DNA of 60,092 nucleotides from Faucicola osloensis_C (GTDB lineage: Bacteria > Pseudomonadota > Gammaproteobacteria > Pseudomonadales > Moraxellaceae): assembly GCA_019353055.1 (NCBI GenBank), contig JABAHL010000016.1:1-60092 (forward strand). Direction: 5' to 3'. The position numbers and the translations under genes are program-made. Under the pieces are notes generated by a model, which made no database searches, was not told where the DNA came from, and saw nothing but the letters and a program-made list of their open reading frames with translations. Positions 1-8,506 of the stretch are shown here, in pieces. Position 1 is the first letter of the stretch. Each line of letters begins with the position of its first letter.

Positions 1-316
1 TAATTTTTTATGACCGCTCAACTTATAATCTATATTAATTTAAGTTGTTGTTTTTACTACAGTTTGTGGCTGTAGTCGCTGCCAGTGAGTGCGTATTATA
101 CGCTTTTCTTTTTGCCTGTCAATACCAATGGGAAAAGTTTTTTCATTTATCTTGCAGTTGTTGATAACTCCCTTTATTTTGTGGGTATTTACTGCCATTT
201 GATATATAATTGAATATATTGTTTAAGCAATTTTTCGTTAGGCGATGTTCGGTGGTTTTGCGGTTATCGTCTTTCATTTTTTTATATTCATGTCAGAAAA
301 TATGTGAGGGCAAACA
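1..316. other. Intergenic region upstream of ccoG
   Basis: No gene is visible here. A short palindrome GCGTATTATACGC at 91-103 is followed by a T-rich run (TTTTCTTTTT) and could be the terminator of a gene lying left of the window. A TATAAT hexamer lies at 205-210 without a convincing -35 partner. I searched by eye for an FNR/Anr site (TTGAT-N4-ATCAA), expected for cbb3-related genes, and found only a poor half match near 200-215. Confidence 0.4.
91..114 (+). terminator. Weak terminator-like hairpin at left edge
   Basis: A five-base-pair palindromic stem (GCGTA/TACGC, three-base loop) is followed directly by TTTTCTTTTT. The stem is short, so this may be fortuitous. It would end a rightward transcript coming from outside the window. 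Confidence 0.3.
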
Positions 317-1741
317 ATGTCTGTACAACCTCCTTCCCCTGCTGGTAATGATTTTAAACTCCCTGTCCACCAAATAGATGCCACTAAAAAACGCGTACAC
401 CCCCGTTTTGTGACGGGTTTTTATCAAAATATCCGCGTTGTCAGTATGTATTTTTTATTGTTGTTGTTTTTGGTGTTGCCATGGATTCGCTATGGCGGAC
501 ACCAAGCAATATGGTTCGATTTCTCGGGTTCTAAGATTGTGCTATTTGGGCTAACTTTTTTACCCCAAGACGTTTTTATTTTTGCGTTTTTCTTTATGGT
601 TGCGGCCTTTTTACTGTTTATGGTGACCGTTTATGCCGGTCGTGTGTGGTGTGGCTATGCGTGTCCACAGACGATTTGGACGCATATGTACCAATACACT
701 GAGAAGCTTGTCATTGGTGATCGTAATAAGCAGTTTAAGTTAGATAAAGCGCCTTGGAATGGCGAAAAAATCATGAAACGCGGCTTGGTGTATTTGATTT
801 GGTTTATCATGGCATTGGTGACTGCCTTGACGTTTAGTAGCTATGCCGTTGGGACTGATTATCTTTATCATAGTTGGCAATGGTTTGGCGTTATTCCTGT
901 GCCAGATTGGACGCCACTAACTTGGGTTTCGGTACTTATTTTTACCTTTGCGACGTTTGCCAATGCAGGCTATATGCGTGAGCACTTTTGTACTCATATT
1001 TGCCCCTATGGCCGCTTCCAAAGTGTGATGTTCGATAAAGACACGTTGATTGTAACCTACGACTATAAACGTGGTGAGCCACGTGGCGCGCGTAAAAAAG
1101 GCGGTGAAGATGAGAATTTAGGTGACTGTATCAACTGTCTGATGTGTGTGCAAGTGTGTCCGACGGGTATCGATATTCGTGATGGTTTGCAAGTTGAATG
1201 TATCCAGTGCGCGGCTTGTATCGATGCGTGTAATGACATCATGGATAAAGTCAATAAACCACGCGGTTTGATACGGTATAGTACCGAACGCCAATTGGTA
1301 GAGAATGAGCCAAGTAAAATTTTGCGTCCACGGTTTTTTGCTTATTTGGCGGTGATTGCGTTGTTGATTGGTACAGGGATTTATTTTTTAACCAGTCGTG
1401 TACCGCTGCAGATTGATATTCGCCGTGACCGTAACCAGCTGTCGTCAATCAATGCGCAAGGTTTGGTAGAAAATAACTACATCATCAAAATCACCAATAA
1501 AACCCAGCAAAACCATGATTATGCGGTGACATTGACACCACAACCCGGCTTAAAACTTGATAGCCGTTTTAAAACTATTCCATTAGAAGCGGGCGAAAGT
1601 TATGACTTCCCTGTCAGTGTGCTGGGCGATCCAAAAGTGATTACCCAAAGCAATATTCCTATCCAAATGCAAGTGGTGAGCGTGGATGATGGCGGTAAAT
1701 ACAAAGCGGTAAAAGATAACGTGTTTACTACCGATAAATAA
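317..1741 (+). CDS. ccoG: Cytochrome c oxidase accessory protein CcoG (FixG/RdxA)
   Basis: This 474-residue inner-membrane iron-sulfur protein belongs to the CcoG/FixG/RdxA family, which supports copper delivery and assembly of cbb3-type cytochrome oxidase. Five hydrophobic segments are visible (roughly residues 36-56, 85-107, 160-180, 197-217 and 338-358). The polyferredoxin part carries CGYACP near residue 113, then two classic clusters, CINCLMCVQVCP (around 271-282) and CIQCAACIDAC (around 298-308). The C-terminal ~100 residues form the Ig-like FixG_C domain. The ATG has a GAGGG ribosome site 6 bases upstream. Length fits the family. The next gene is fixH, the usual partner; the oxidase genes ccoNOP are not in the window. 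A strong terminator follows. Family assignment is firm. Confidence 0.95.
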   Translation: MSVQPPSPAGNDFKLPVHQIDATKKRVHPRFVTGFYQNIRVVSMYFLLLLFLVLPWIRYGGHQAIWFDFSGSKIVLFGLTFLPQDVFIFAFFFMVAAFLLFMVTVYAGRVWCGYACPQTIWTHMYQYTEKLVIGDRNKQFKLDKAPWNGEKIMKRGLVYLIWFIMALVTALTFSSYAVGTDYLYHSWQWFGVIPVPDWTPLTWVSVLIFTFATFANAGYMREHFCTHICPYGRFQSVMFDKDTLIVTYDYKRGEPRGARKKGGEDENLGDCINCLMCVQVCPTGIDIRDGLQVECIQCAACIDACNDIMDKVNKPRGLIRYSTERQLVENEPSKILRPRFFAYLAVIALLIGTGIYFLTSRVPLQIDIRRDRNQLSSINAQGLVENNYIIKITNKTQQNHDYAVTLTPQPGLKLDSRFKTIPLEAGESYDFPVSVLGDPKVITQSNIPIQMQVVSVDDGGKYKAVKDNVFTTDK

Positions 1742-1753
1742 GTTTAATTGCCC

Positions 1754-1785
1754 AAAAAAGCTGATTTTGATAATCGGCTTTTTTT
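1754..1785 (+). terminator. Rho-independent terminator after ccoG
   Basis: A 13-base-pair stem (5' arm 1754-1766, 3' arm 1772-1784, one T-G wobble) with a five-base loop ends in a run of seven T. It separates ccoG from fixH, so fixH probably has its own promoter; a TATACT box lies at 1831-1836. Confidence 0.8.
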
Positions 1786-1867
1786 GTGCCAAATTATTGG
1801 CGCACGTTATTGGGGCATGGGTTTTTCTGCTATACTAGCTTTTTGATTGTTATCTGCTGAGTGGTCT

Positions 1868-2440
1868 ATGGCAACACCGACAAATTCTCCTGCTTCATCA
1901 ACTTCTAATCAGTCGATATCCAAACTTTGGTATAAAAATTATATGGTTTGGATTTTTGTTATTGGTCTGCCGCTATTTGTGGTAGTCGCCTGTATCTGGT
2001 TCGTGTTTTACTCGGTGAAAATCCAAGACTCTACTGTGCGTGATGACTGGTACATGGATGGTAAGACCTTATATGCCGATGTGTCCAAAGACAAACTGGC
2101 GCATGATTTGGGGCTAACCGGTCAAATGATGATTAGCCACCAGACAGTGAATTTTAAACTTGAGGCGCCCGCCAGTGACAAGTTTAACGCACCCGAGCAA
2201 TTGGCAGTGGAGATTTCCCATGCCACCCAAAAGCAAAAAGACCGCGACATTATCGTCAAACGGTTAAGTGATGGCAGTTATGCGGGCAATGTGCAGCTAG
2301 ACCCGTCTAAAGGAAAATACTATATTGTGGTGCATGACCCAGCCAATAGCTGGCGACTGCGTGCTATTGAGGAGTTGCCGATGGCGAAGTCGATTGCCTT
2401 TAAGCCACTAACTGCGTTTGATGTAAAGGCGAAAAATTAA
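1868..2440 (+). CDS. fixH: FixH family protein
   Basis: A 190-residue FixH-like protein, linked in the family to maturation of cbb3 oxidase and/or copper transport. After a polar, Ser/Thr/Pro-rich N-terminus of about 22 residues, one transmembrane helix (about residues 29-56, IFVIGLPLFVVVACIWFVFY) precedes the periplasmic domain, which opens with the family's DDWYMDGKTLYADV-type motif. I chose the ATG at 1868; an in-frame TTG at 1847 would add seven residues but no better ribosome site. It follows ccoG but a terminator intervenes. The stop codon overlaps the stop of the convergent downstream gene by 4 bases. Confidence 0.85.
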   Translation: MATPTNSPASSTSNQSISKLWYKNYMVWIFVIGLPLFVVVACIWFVFYSVKIQDSTVRDDWYMDGKTLYADVSKDKLAHDLGLTGQMMISHQTVNFKLEAPASDKFNAPEQLAVEISHATQKQKDRDIIVKRLSDGSYAGNVQLDPSKGKYYIVVHDPANSWRLRAIEELPMAKSIAFKPLTAFDVKAKN

Positions 2441-3162
2441 GTAATTTTTGGTAAGGGATAACCTTTCGCACAAAGATACCAATAATTTTTTAGCACTTCC
2501 ATTGTGATATGAATCTCTGAAGTAAGAAAATTTTGCTCCAAAATAATTGGTTGTTGATTCTTTACGAGGATGTTGATAGCTGAAGGCTCTCTCTTATTTC
2601 TTTCAAGATATTCGATTGACTCAATGTCTCGCCAAACTATTGGTTTGATTATGTTATGTTTTTTATGAACAAGACAATCGGGGGTTAGTTCAATTTTTTC
2701 TATGCTGATTGGATTATTGATTGAGTCGATTGATGCTATTTTTTTAAAAAATTTGATAAAAACCCCAATTATACGAAAAATAACAACGACATAAACAGCT
2801 TTAATTGTAAGGCTCTCTTCTGTTGAAATTACTATCAAACCAATTGATAAACTAACAGCATATAATAACAATAAGCCAAGTTCATTTTGATTCGTGTAAG
2901 CTACAGAAGATGGGATTGATTCAAACTGCCAATTTATTAAGTCTTGTGACTGTTTAGCTTTAAGAAGCTTCTGTACGGTAGGTTCATTTTTTGTTTGTTT
3001 AAATTTTTTATCATCCAAGCGTGATTGTTTGGCTATTAGATGAAATCCATAAAACGTACTACCTAGAATGACAAATGCCAATACACCGCTGAATGACATA
3101 CCTATGCTTAACGCAAAAGCAATAAATAGCGCTATGACGATATAGCGCTTTTCTATTTTCAT
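2437..3162 (-). CDS. Unknown membrane protein, translationally coupled to rnm
   Basis: I do not recognise a named family. The 241-residue product has two N-terminal hydrophobic hairpin segments (about residues 7-43), two more near 93-112 and 118-137, and a soluble C-terminal half (145-241) with alternating beta-like segments (for example IEKIELTPDCLV and AINILVKN) that resembles a small PH-like domain. The start ATG at 3162 overlaps the TGA of rnm (ATGA), so it is probably translated by coupling. An in-frame start further upstream (3228) lies inside rnm and is unlikely. Base composition is clearly more AT-rich than its neighbours, which may signal a recent acquisition. A link to RNA or envelope stress is not supported by anything visible. 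Confidence 0.75.
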   Translation of the reverse strand: MKIEKRYIVIALFIAFALSIGMSFSGVLAFVILGSTFYGFHLIAKQSRLDDKKFKQTKNEPTVQKLLKAKQSQDLINWQFESIPSSVAYTNQNELGLLLLYAVSLSIGLIVISTEESLTIKAVYVVVIFRIIGVFIKFFKKIASIDSINNPISIEKIELTPDCLVHKKHNIIKPIVWRDIESIEYLERNKREPSAINILVKNQQPIILEQNFLTSEIHITMEVLKNYWYLCAKGYPLPKIT

Positions 3163-4085
3163 ACCAAATTTTCCCAAATCCCCACTTGCCCTTCGTGCAA
3201 TTTTGGTACACCGCCGAGTACCCGCCAAGGCATGGTGCTGCCATGAAAATCACTACCGATAGACACCTTTAACTCATGCGCTTTAATCACTCTATCGACC
3301 ATATGGCGGGTTGAAGTCGGTTCATTACTGGCGGGCAATTCCACCGCATCGCCACCGCTACTGGCAAAATCCGCAATCAGTTTACGCACTTTGTTGGCGG
3401 TTAAATTATAACGGGTCGCATGAGCCAAAGACGCTTTGCCACCACAGTCATGAATCAAATTGATGCAATCTTTAAGCGATAAGCCATCGAGTGCCACATA
3501 GCAAGGTTTATGGTCGGCCAAATACCCAGTAAAGGCTTTTTGCACATCACTCACCAAGCCTTGATCCGCCATCACTTTGGCAATATGGGTACGACCGACC
3601 GCTTGGGGATTACCTTTGGCTTGCACTAACACCGCCTGCCAAATCTCATCCATCGGGCGTTTAAAGGTACTTGCCACACGCTCGCACATCGCATAGCCGC
3701 GCGTTTCTCGATTGGCTTGGATGGCAGCGAGTTTGCTATGCATGGTTTCGATATCACTAAAGCCGTACCCCAATACATGAATCACTTTTTCATTTTGGGC
3801 AGGTTTTTTGGAGTAGCCGCCCATGACACGGTGGCGACAGCTGATTTCAACACCATGAATCAGCGTCATACCAAGGCTATCAGCGGTTTGGCGCGCCTCA
3901 AGGATACCAAGTACCGTATCATGGTCGCTTAAGGATAATACTTTCACCCCTTTTTCATGCGCTTTTTGCACCACTTCGCTTGGGCTAAAAGTGCCATCTG
4001 AGCGGGTACTGTGACAATGCATATCAATCGGAAGTTGGGTATAAATAGGACTGCTAGACAAGATATCGAGATTTAAAGAATTCAC
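3159..4085 (-). CDS. rnm: PHP-domain 5'-3' exoribonuclease Rnm (RNase AM, YciV)
   Basis: This 308-residue protein belongs to the PHP-domain phosphoesterase family of E. coli YciV/Rnm (RNase AM), a metal-dependent enzyme that digests short 5'-monophosphorylated RNA and helps mature rRNA 5' ends. Metal-ligand motifs are clear: DMHCHSTRSDG (about residues 21-31), LSLSDHDT (about 50-57), GVEIS near 80, and a C-terminal IGSDFHG (about 277-283). The length is typical. It is transcribed divergently from yciB, as in many proteobacteria where yciV, yciB and yciI cluster. The downstream unknown membrane gene overlaps its stop codon. Confidence 0.9.
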   Translation of the reverse strand: MNSLNLDILSSSPIYTQLPIDMHCHSTRSDGTFSPSEVVQKAHEKGVKVLSLSDHDTVLGILEARQTADSLGMTLIHGVEISCRHRVMGGYSKKPAQNEKVIHVLGYGFSDIETMHSKLAAIQANRETRGYAMCERVASTFKRPMDEIWQAVLVQAKGNPQAVGRTHIAKVMADQGLVSDVQKAFTGYLADHKPCYVALDGLSLKDCINLIHDCGGKASLAHATRYNLTANKVRKLIADFASSGGDAVELPASNEPTSTRHMVDRVIKAHELKVSIGSDFHGSTMPWRVLGGVPKLHEGQVGIWENLV

Positions 4086-4288
4086 AAATACGCCTTAATT
4101 ACAAAAGCTGGTTGCCAACAATAGGACAAAAAGGGGTTAAGACAAAGAGGGGTTAACTCTGCACGGGCTTGCTCACAAGGGCACAGATTGATGAAGCAAG
4201 GAAAATCGCAAAGTTACTTTTCGATTTTAACATATCCGTGTAAACTAGCGGCTAAGATTTTTACAAGCGATTTTTGTTAGAGATGACT

Positions 4289-4852
4289 ATGAGCGGTTTA
4301 TTGGATTTGCTACCTTTACTGGCATTTTTTTACTTTTCCAAACAGCAAGGGGTATTGGCAGGTGCGGCGGCGTTATTGATTACGACACTGGTGGTATATG
4401 TCGTGCATTTTGCCCGGCAAAAAGGCAAGCTCAATAAACAGCAGTGGGTGACGCTGATTTTAACCGTGGGATTTTGTGGATTAAGCTTAATTTTCCATGA
4501 CGAAGCATTTTTAAAATGGAAATCAACTGTCATCAATAGCGTGTTTGCGGTTGCGCTCATTATCAGTGTCGCGATAGGTAAACCGCTATTAGAACTGGCA
4601 ATGAAAAATGTGTTTCGATTGACCCAATCGGGCTGGAATAAACTCACTCTCGCTTGGGCAGGGTATTTCTTGCTGATGGCAGGTTTGCAATATTATTTTG
4701 CGTTTTTTACCAACAACGATACTTGGATTAATTTTAAAAGCTGGGGATGGATACCGGTGATGTTGGTGTTTTTAATCGGGCAATTTGTGTTCTTAAAAAA
4801 CCATCTAAATCCAGATATACAGCAACAAATCAATGATAAAGGAAAAAACTAA
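4289..4852 (+). CDS. yciB: YciB/IspZ inner-membrane protein (septation protein A)
   Basis: A roughly 187-residue integral membrane protein with about five to six transmembrane segments and the family's N-terminal signature LLDLLPLLAFF. YciB (IspZ) proteins act at the inner membrane in envelope maintenance and cell division; the mechanism remains unsettled. I prefer the ATG at 4289 because AGAG sits 6 bases upstream and the resulting N-terminus matches the family; ATG 4283 and TTG 4274 are in frame alternatives. yciI follows 12 bases downstream, and rnm is divergent upstream, a conserved neighbourhood. Confidence 0.88.
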   Translation: MSGLLDLLPLLAFFYFSKQQGVLAGAAALLITTLVVYVVHFARQKGKLNKQQWVTLILTVGFCGLSLIFHDEAFLKWKSTVINSVFAVALIISVAIGKPLLELAMKNVFRLTQSGWNKLTLAWAGYFLLMAGLQYYFAFFTNNDTWINFKSWGWIPVMLVFLIGQFVFLKNHLNPDIQQQINDKGKN

Positions 4853-4864
4853 AGGAGAATATGG

Positions 4865-5167
4865 ATGGCACTTTATATTATTATCGGTCATGACGTCCCT
4901 GATAGCCTTGAGCTACGCAAACAGTTTCGCCCGGCTCATCTTGAGCGTCTCACCCGGTTAGATGAACAGCACCGTCTAATCATCGCAGGTCCTACGCCAA
5001 TTGCGCATGGAGAGCCTGAAATGAGTGGCAGTGTATTGGTCGTGGATTTTGACAGCGATGAAGCCGTGCAAGCTTGGGCAAGTGAAGAGCCTTACTTATT
5101 AAATGGTGTGTATAGTCATGTGGATATCAAACCCTTTATCCAAGTTTTTCCTAAATCAGTGAATTAA
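4865..5167 (+). CDS. yciI: YciI family protein
   Basis: A 100-residue dimeric alpha/beta-barrel protein of the YciI family. The conserved His and Asp of the putative active site are visible (MALYIIIGHDVPDS at the N-terminus; a FRPAHLERL segment near residue 21; a GPTP motif near 42). The biochemical role of the family is not well established. The start at 4865 is set by a strong AAAGGAG ribosome site 7 bases upstream; another ATG at 4861 is in a different frame. It forms a likely operon with yciB. Confidence 0.9.
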   Translation: MALYIIIGHDVPDSLELRKQFRPAHLERLTRLDEQHRLIIAGPTPIAHGEPEMSGSVLVVDFDSDEAVQAWASEEPYLLNGVYSHVDIKPFIQVFPKSVN

Positions 5168-5232
5168 TGTTGGTTTTAACCGTTGTTTGCAGTACAAAAT
5201 TGGCAAAGTCTGGGTGGTGATAGGTGACAAGC

Positions 5233-5661
5233 ATGAAAAATTTGGTGGGTACGTTGGCAAATGGCGCAGTGTTATTGACGGTATTACAGGTGACAAGCCT
5301 GACCCATGCAGCACCGCAAGTTGTCGTCACTGACCCAAAAACAGGACAACCACTCGCCAAACAGCCAGATCTTGCCTCGAGCGTTGCCAGTAGCACCTCA
5401 CCGATGCAAAATCCCAAACAACCTACCCTTGCCCAGCTCAACCAGCCCACTGACAGCCAGTTGTCCAACGCCAACCAACAACTCTTGGCAAAAAATGCTG
5501 AATTACAAAACCAAGTCGATAGTTTAAATACGCAGGTCAAAGTGCTTGTCAATGAGCGCAGTGGACAGATTTTTATCTATGGTGCGGTCACTGCATTACT
5601 GAGTGGGATACTTGGCATCGCACTGGGATGGCTGGTCGCAGGGCGTAAAGGTCGTTGGTAA
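5233..5661 (+). CDS. Hypothetical secreted/membrane-anchored protein with YgiM-like C-terminus
   Basis: The 142-residue product has an N-terminal signal peptide (MKNLVGTLANGAVLLTVLQ, likely cleavage after THA near residue 28), a Gln/Pro/Ser-rich stretch, a short coiled coil (about 75-105, NQQLLAKNAELQNQVDSL) and one C-terminal transmembrane helix (about 113-136) ending in RKGRW. That coiled-coil plus helix plus basic tail resembles the C-terminus of YgiM/TIGR04211 proteins, but their SH3 domain is absent. I chose ATG 5233 because AGGTGA lies 5 bases upstream; GTG 5224 is an alternative. Function unknown. It lies between yciI and a flavoprotein gene on the same strand. Confidence 0.75.
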   Translation: MKNLVGTLANGAVLLTVLQVTSLTHAAPQVVVTDPKTGQPLAKQPDLASSVASSTSPMQNPKQPTLAQLNQPTDSQLSNANQQLLAKNAELQNQVDSLNTQVKVLVNERSGQIFIYGAVTALLSGILGIALGWLVAGRKGRW

Positions 5662-5705
5662 TCAATTTTATAAGCCTACTATTATAAGCCTGACATTGAC
5701 TTGCC

Positions 5706-6986
5706 ATGATGCCAAATAACCAAGCCGGCCTACCAAAAAAGCCCACCGTCGCCATCATTGGCGCAGGTCCTGCTGGCCTGATGGCGGCAGATTATCTGCG
5801 CCAGTTTGATGTTACAATCCACGTATTTGAACAAAAACCTTCCCCTGCCCGCAAACTGTTGATGGCCGGTAAATCTGGACTCAATATCTCGCACGCTGAG
5901 CCCGTTGATACCTTTGTCACGCGCTATCAGCCCAACGATTGGTTAACGCCGCATATTCAAGATTTTAATGCAGCGCATATCCGTGATTTTATGACCCGCT
6001 TGGGGATTGAATCTTTTGTTGGCTCGACAGGTCGCATCTTTCCTACCATGATGAAAGCCTCGCCACTGCTGCGGGCGTGGTTGCAAGCGCTGCAACAGGA
6101 CGGTGTAACGTTTTTTTATCGGCATAGCTGTGACAACATTGACGGCAAGCAAGCGACTTTTTCGGTAGCGCATGAAAGCGGCAACCTAACTGTTAGCCAA
6201 AGCTTTGATGCGATTGTGTTGGCAACGGGTGCGATGTCATGGTCACGGCTCGGTAGTGATGGCAAATGGCAGGCATGGCTCAGCGACACAGAATTGACGC
6301 CGTTTTATGCCAGCAATGTCGGTATCTGTCGTCCACTGTCGCAGCCTTGGTCGGCGCATTTGCACCACGATTTTGGCAAAGCGTTAAAACGGGTGAAAGC
6401 CCAGGTGACATTGCCCGATGGCAAAATTGAGCAGGGTTTTGGCGACATTATCCTCACCCATTATGGGATGGAAAGCGGGCTGATATATCGGCTCAATCGT
6501 GCCATGCGTGAGCAATTAAATCATACGGGTAAGGTATCACTACAACTTGATTTGCTACCTGATGTGGCTGACGAAAAATTATTAAGTAGTTTAAAAAACC
6601 CCAAAAAACAATCGCTCGCTAACCTTTGGCGAAAGGCAGGACTTGATCCGGTCAAAATCGCCTTACTCAGAGAAATCGTCGCAAAAACGCACTGGCATGA
6701 TGCCGATGAAATGACAAAGGCAATCAAACAGTTAACGGTAAATTTCGATAGTTTTCGACCGATTGAAGAAGCAATTAGCTGTGGCGGCGGAGTAAAACGT
6801 ACAGCGTTAACCGAGGATTTTGCGCTAAAATCCAATCCTTATGTATTTTGCTGTGGCGAGATGCTTGATTGGGATGCGCCAACAGGTGGCTATCTGCTGA
6901 CGGCTTGTTTTGCCACAGGCCGAGCCGCCGGACAAGGCGTGGCGCAGTTTTTAGCGTTATCCAAAAAATTGACGCAATGCACTTGA
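5706..6986 (+). CDS. TIGR03862-type FAD flavoprotein (HI0933/YhiN-like oxidoreductase)
   Basis: A 426-residue flavoprotein of the HI0933/BaiN superfamily, subfamily TIGR03862. The FAD-binding dinucleotide fold is at residues ~15-40 (VAIIGAGPAGLMAADYL, with the acidic VFEQK end of strand two), followed by the family segment KLLMAGKSGLNIS (around 56-68). An ATGAMSWSRLGSDG motif lies mid-protein, and a C-terminal CGEMLDWDAPTGGYLL motif (around 386-401) closes the FAD site. Substrate is unknown for this subfamily. Start: two consecutive ATG codons at 5706 and 5709 with no strong ribosome site. It converges with the permease gene. Confidence 0.88.
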   Translation: MMPNNQAGLPKKPTVAIIGAGPAGLMAADYLRQFDVTIHVFEQKPSPARKLLMAGKSGLNISHAEPVDTFVTRYQPNDWLTPHIQDFNAAHIRDFMTRLGIESFVGSTGRIFPTMMKASPLLRAWLQALQQDGVTFFYRHSCDNIDGKQATFSVAHESGNLTVSQSFDAIVLATGAMSWSRLGSDGKWQAWLSDTELTPFYASNVGICRPLSQPWSAHLHHDFGKALKRVKAQVTLPDGKIEQGFGDIILTHYGMESGLIYRLNRAMREQLNHTGKVSLQLDLLPDVADEKLLSSLKNPKKQSLANLWRKAGLDPVKIALLREIVAKTHWHDADEMTKAIKQLTVNFDSFRPIEEAISCGGGVKRTALTEDFALKSNPYVFCCGEMLDWDAPTGGYLLTACFATGRAAGQGVAQFLALSKKLTQCT

Positions 6987-7008
6987 TATAAGGTACTTGA
7001 CATAAGGC
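6981..7008. repeat. 14-bp imperfect tandem duplication over a stop codon
   Basis: ACTTGATATAAGGT (6981-6994) is followed by ACTTGACATAAGGC (6995-7008), differing at two positions. The first copy contains the TGA stop of the flavoprotein gene. The unit sits in the short convergent junction with the permease gene. Confidence 0.7.
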
Positions 7009-7010
7009 AC

Positions 7011-8360
7011 TTATTGACTGTGTCGATAGCGACTGTAAAAATAGGCAAGCAGCAGTACGAGCCCACAAATCGGTAAGCACACAGGTAAAAACAGCGGATT
7101 TTGCATACCGCCGAACACTACCATCAGCGAGCCCAATGCCGCCAAAATCGGTGATATCACACCCAATAACATACTTTTAATATGACCTTGTTGCCATAAT
7201 CGAAACACCGCAAAGTAAAATACCAAATACAGCAAGTAACTCACCACAATCGCGATTTCTGAAATATCCATATCGCCTAGCAGCTGACTTTTCATCACCG
7301 CATAATGCACAGCTGCCCAAAACATAGATAAGGCAAAACCTAGCAGCGCGGCACCAACCGATAGCTGATAGTTAGGCGAGACGTGACGCAATTGCGCGCT
7401 AAACGGAATCAATGATTTGAGCGCTAAAGAATGCGGCAAACGAATCAGCCCTAATACCAAGCCATTGACTGTACCCATCACCGAAATCACCACAAATACC
7501 AAAAAGGCTTTGGCAGCGGTTTCGCCAAATAACTGGGTCGCCACCACGTAGACGCTTTCATCACCCAATGCCATCACTTGTGCGGCGCCTAGATACGCGG
7601 TGAGTCCAACAAAGTACAGCAAATAGCCCAATAAAATCAACATAGGCGCGACAACTAAGGCAATCGGTAAATTACGTTTGGCATGTTTGATTTCCCCTGA
7701 AATACTGGTAGAGACCACCCAACCATCAAACGAAAATGCAATCGGACCGATGGCACCGAGCCATGCCAAAGACTGCGTTGCTTGACGCGCGGATTCACTT
7801 GGATGCGTTAAGGCGCTCATAGGGTCGCCATAGACAAACGCCATCACCCCTAGCACAAATAACGGAATTAATTTAACGACAGTGGCAAAGATTTGAAAAC
7901 GCCCTGCAAACACCGCTGCCATCACATTAAACAGATAACAAATGACAAACCACGTAAGCCCAATGCCCATTTGTAATTCAAGCGATGCCTCTTTTACCCC
8001 AAATAACAAGGCGGTGTAAATACCCACTACCCACGTCACCACCACGCCAAGCGTCGGGTAATACAAAAACAATTGAAACCAGCCTATCATCGTAGAAAAA
8101 TGTGGACTGACAAATTCATCGGCATAGCCAATCAAGCCGCCATGCGCATCGGTACGTTTTGCCAGCTCAGCAATCGATAGCGAACCGAAAATAATCGCCA
8201 CCGCCGCCAATACAAAAACCCCTACCCCCAACGCCACATTGCCATTGGTATATTTTAAAACATTGTCTGCCTTAAAAAATATCCCTGAGCCAATCACAAT
8301 CCCCACAATCATTGCCAATGCGGTGATTAGGTTATAACGTCCGTTAGTTGATTGATTCAT
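7011..8360 (-). CDS. APC-family amino acid permease
   Basis: A 449-residue integral membrane protein of the amino acid-polyamine-organocation superfamily with about 12 hydrophobic segments. TM1 carries the unwound substrate-binding motif GIVIGSGIFF (about residues 19-28), characteristic of this fold, and the segment around residues 205-225 (IGPIAFSFDGWVVSTSISGE) matches the TM6 region of LAT-like or SteT-like transporters. The substrate cannot be read from sequence; exchange of serine/threonine or other neutral amino acids would be the nearest analogy. It is divergent from mnmC and convergent with the flavoprotein gene. The start ATG has only a weak ribosome site. Confidence 0.87.
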   Translation of the reverse strand: MNQSTNGRYNLITALAMIVGIVIGSGIFFKADNVLKYTNGNVALGVGVFVLAAVAIIFGSLSIAELAKRTDAHGGLIGYADEFVSPHFSTMIGWFQLFLYYPTLGVVVTWVVGIYTALLFGVKEASLELQMGIGLTWFVICYLFNVMAAVFAGRFQIFATVVKLIPLFVLGVMAFVYGDPMSALTHPSESARQATQSLAWLGAIGPIAFSFDGWVVSTSISGEIKHAKRNLPIALVVAPMLILLGYLLYFVGLTAYLGAAQVMALGDESVYVVATQLFGETAAKAFLVFVVISVMGTVNGLVLGLIRLPHSLALKSLIPFSAQLRHVSPNYQLSVGAALLGFALSMFWAAVHYAVMKSQLLGDMDISEIAIVVSYLLYLVFYFAVFRLWQQGHIKSMLLGVISPILAALGSLMVVFGGMQNPLFLPVCLPICGLVLLLAYFYSRYRHSQ

Positions 8361-8506
8361 GTTGTTACCACACCCAAAAAAAGCTGCATGCCATGTTGCA
8401 ACGATAAAAAATCAGTTATGCTATACCCCCTAATCGCTGTTTTCAAGCCTTGTATTAGTAATATTTTACTTAGCACTAACTTTTAGTTATTTATTATGGG
8501 TCACTG

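Noticed and set aside
200..216. FNR/Anr box before ccoG
   Set aside because: The half-sites do not match TTGAT-N4-ATCAA closely enough.
4330..4647. 105-codon frame opposite yciB
   Set aside because: Shadow of the membrane gene, no start signal.
7011..8360. Assigning a specific substrate to the permease
   Set aside because: APC motifs do not reveal substrate and no metabolic neighbour helps.
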